From Fistularia commersonii (lineage: Eukaryota; Chordata; Actinopteri; Syngnathiformes; Fistulariidae): 64,000 nucleotides of DNA. The notes under the pieces are model-generated. The model did no database searches. It worked only from the letters and a program-made list of their open reading frames with translations, and was not told the origin of the DNA. The position numbers were made by a program, and so were the translations under genes. Where the stretch lies: assembly GCA_037954325.1 (NCBI GenBank), contig JBBMNZ010000015.1, positions 9,580,001-9,644,000 of the forward strand. The letters run 5' to 3'. Shown here piece by piece: positions 63,101 to 64,000 of the stretch. The first letter of the stretch is position 1. Every line of letters begins with the position of its first letter.

Positions 63101-63496
63101 TCACTGCTGTGTTTTTTTGGGGGGGGGGGACAATTAGTACCCCGAAACTAAGTTTATTTGTTGATGGCGTAGATATGCTGTCCAAAGAACCGCCCTGGTG
63201 CGAGGGCTCCAACTGCTATGAATGTGCTGCCAAGTTCGGTGTGACAACACGGAAACATCACTGGTTAGCTTCCTTCAAAAATAACACCTGTATATACGTA
63301 TACTTTCGTTTTGCCTGTATCTAATCCCATCTCCATGGTGACCGTCTCCTCCTCCTCCTCCAGCCGCCACTGTGGGCGCCTGCTGTGCCACAAGTGCTCC
63401 ATCAAGGAAATCCCCATCATCAAGTTTGACTTGAACAAGCCGGTGAGGGTGTGCGACATCTGCTTCGACGTACTGACTCTGGGCGGGGTGTCGTAA
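54134..63496 (+). CDS. ankfy1: ankfy1, Rabankyrin-5 (complete, 25 exons)
   Basis: Complete 1159-residue protein (human about 1169). It is a Rab5 effector on early endosomes and macropinosomes that binds PI3P. Exons: 54134-54143, 55601-55787, 55947-56065, 56390-56525, 56659-56782, 58141-58290, 58365-58530, 58631-58835, 58925-58993, 59737-59939, 60022-60119, 60317-60518, 60600-60698, 60770-60923, 61001-61169, 61284-61402, 61500-61656, 61739-61939, 62020-62196, 62284-62431, 62556-62646, 62757-62881, 62947-63093, 63173-63263, 63364-63496. Phases agree throughout. Domains: coiled coil (about 4-45), BTB (about 66-160), BACK-like region, a long ankyrin block (about 220-1085) and FYVE (1094-1155). 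An NPF motif followed by acidic residues (NPFEDD, from about 419) matches the reported EHD1-binding site. Exon 1 holds only ten coding bases. Acceptors of exons 17 and 24 and the exon 12 donor are weak. Confidence 0.96.
54144..55600 (+). other. ankfy1 intron 1
   Basis: 1.5 kb. Starts GTATGAG and ends TTGTACAG. Contains a G-rich run at 54267-54283 and no recognised transposon or exon. Confidence 0.75.
57352..57795 (-). mobile_element. decayed RTE-like LINE fragment in ankfy1 intron 5
   Basis: Reads as the reverse complement of the RTE 3' region: GGCTGCTCCCTTCAAGCGTC, then CGCCACAGCCAATCACC and CTCCATCTAACCCTCTTCTC. It ends near CTCTGTTGCTCTGGAGCAGA. Substitutions and small gaps are frequent. 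Confidence 0.65.
58109..58130 (+). repeat. (GT)11 next to the ankfy1 exon 6 acceptor
   Basis: Eleven GT units followed by CCGTCCCCAG and then exon 6 at 58141. In the transcript this is a UG repeat inside the acceptor region. Confidence 0.98.
59163..59699 (+). mobile_element. non-autonomous DNA element in ankfy1 intron 9, copy A
   Basis: Left end CCATAATTTCTGGACTACAAG and right end ATAGTCCGGAAAACACGG form an imperfect inverted repeat around sequence with no long frame. A widespread fish family has ends reading CCGTAATTTCCGGACTATA. Internal block GTGTTATTTATTATTAATC is shared with copy B. Confidence 0.7.
63173..63496 (+). other. ankfy1: ankfy1 FYVE domain exons 24-25
   Basis: Two exons encode the C-terminal zinc finger. 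The CxxC pairs are CYEC, CRHC, CHKC and CDIC. The basic PI3P-binding motif is RKHHCRHCG, split across the intron at TG|C. RVC is present near the end. The opening motif is WCEG where classical FYVE domains have WxxD. Confidence 0.93.
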
Positions 63497-63833
63497 TGCA
63501 GCGGCCTGGATTCCCCCCCCCCCCGTCCTGACGCCGGCCCCACCAGGCCAAATTTAGCACAGTTATTCCAGCACACCAGAAGGGACACCTGTAGCAGGAC
63601 ATACTAATGAGATTCCTGGAGTTACGGACCATCGCCTTTATACTTTTCCAGTCTGTGAATGAAACATCCTGTGTTTTCTTAGTTTTTCGATCAAAATATC
63701 TCAAAAGAGCCCCTTCCCATCCGACGAAAAACGTCTAAAAGTATCGAATCCCCTCCTTTTGCAGGGGTCGTCTCCATTAAAACTACGCCGCCCATTGGTG
63801 ACAATATCCGGAGAAGTTTTGAGGACGATAAGG

Positions 63834-63839
63834 AATAAA
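63834..63839 (+). terminator. ankfy1 poly(A) signal
   Basis: AATAAA 338 bases after the stop codon, in AGGAATAAAACTGG. It implies a short 3' UTR from 63497 to about 63860. Confidence 0.75.
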
Positions 63840-64000
63840 ACTGGATCTGTATAAGGAGATCAGTGCAAACTTAACCGTTAGCCATGTTTTCTCTGATCTC
63901 TTACTTCATCATTTACAACTAGGATCATTAGATCCTAGTCTTTCCGAGCGGTGACGCGAGCGCTAACGCCGCAACGTGTCGTCTTTCCCCGCCGTGAGGA

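Overview
The window is nuclear DNA of a ray-finned fish, most likely a percomorph teleost. The genes have many GT-AG introns, the proteins read as clear orthologues of vertebrate families, and introns are packed with (CA)n/(GT)n microsatellites. The interspersed repeats are of teleost type: RTE-like LINEs, hAT elements and a high-copy SINE/LINE-tail repeat. All calls come from reading and translating the sequence by eye; family comparisons are from memory and no database was searched.

Four protein genes are present. Positions 814-26737 (minus) hold the first four coding exons of spns2, a sphingosine-1-phosphate exporter, separated by introns of about 12.5, 10.5 and 2.3 kb; the rest of the gene lies left of base 1. 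Positions 38363-43952 (minus) hold a complete 12-exon spns3 (501 codons plus stop). Positions 47384-50443 (plus) hold a complete 5-coding-exon ube2g1 (170 aa), a K48-type ubiquitin-conjugating E2, followed by a spliced 3' UTR. Positions 54134-63496 (plus) hold a complete 25-exon ankfy1 (1159 aa), the Rabankyrin-5 endosomal BTB/ankyrin/FYVE protein. As I recall human 17p13, the order and relative orientation (spns2 and spns3 one way, ube2g1 and ankfy1 the other) match the block ANKFY1-UBE2G1-SPNS3-SPNS2, so this is an old syntenic block and not an operon-like unit. spns2 and spns3 are tandem paralogues whose shared exons have identical lengths (66, 137 and 152 nt).

Between and inside the genes: an RTE reverse-transcriptase fragment with an open frame at the left edge and two decayed RTE pieces (46.6-47.0 and 57.4-57.8 kb); two related hAT copies (10.5-11.2 and 29.7-30.4 kb); a frameshifted hAT remnant (34.1-34.7 kb); a 304-bp hAT-type MITE with an intact 8-bp target duplication nested in an older repeat (36.75-37.05 kb); two copies of one DNA element in opposite orientation (27.85-28.17 and 59.16-59.70 kb); several minisatellites; and motif clusters resembling enhancers or CTCF sites.

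The most notable readings are regulatory: a GC-donor intron in the ube2g1 3' UTR only 33 nt after the stop; a (TG)11 tract 10 nt before the acceptor of an in-frame 50-codon ankfy1 exon; a CA repeat touching the spns2 exon 1 donor; paired inverted SOX sites upstream of spns2; and CTCF-like motifs in opposite orientations around spns3. I found no prokaryotic-type system, CRISPR array or convincing RNA gene.
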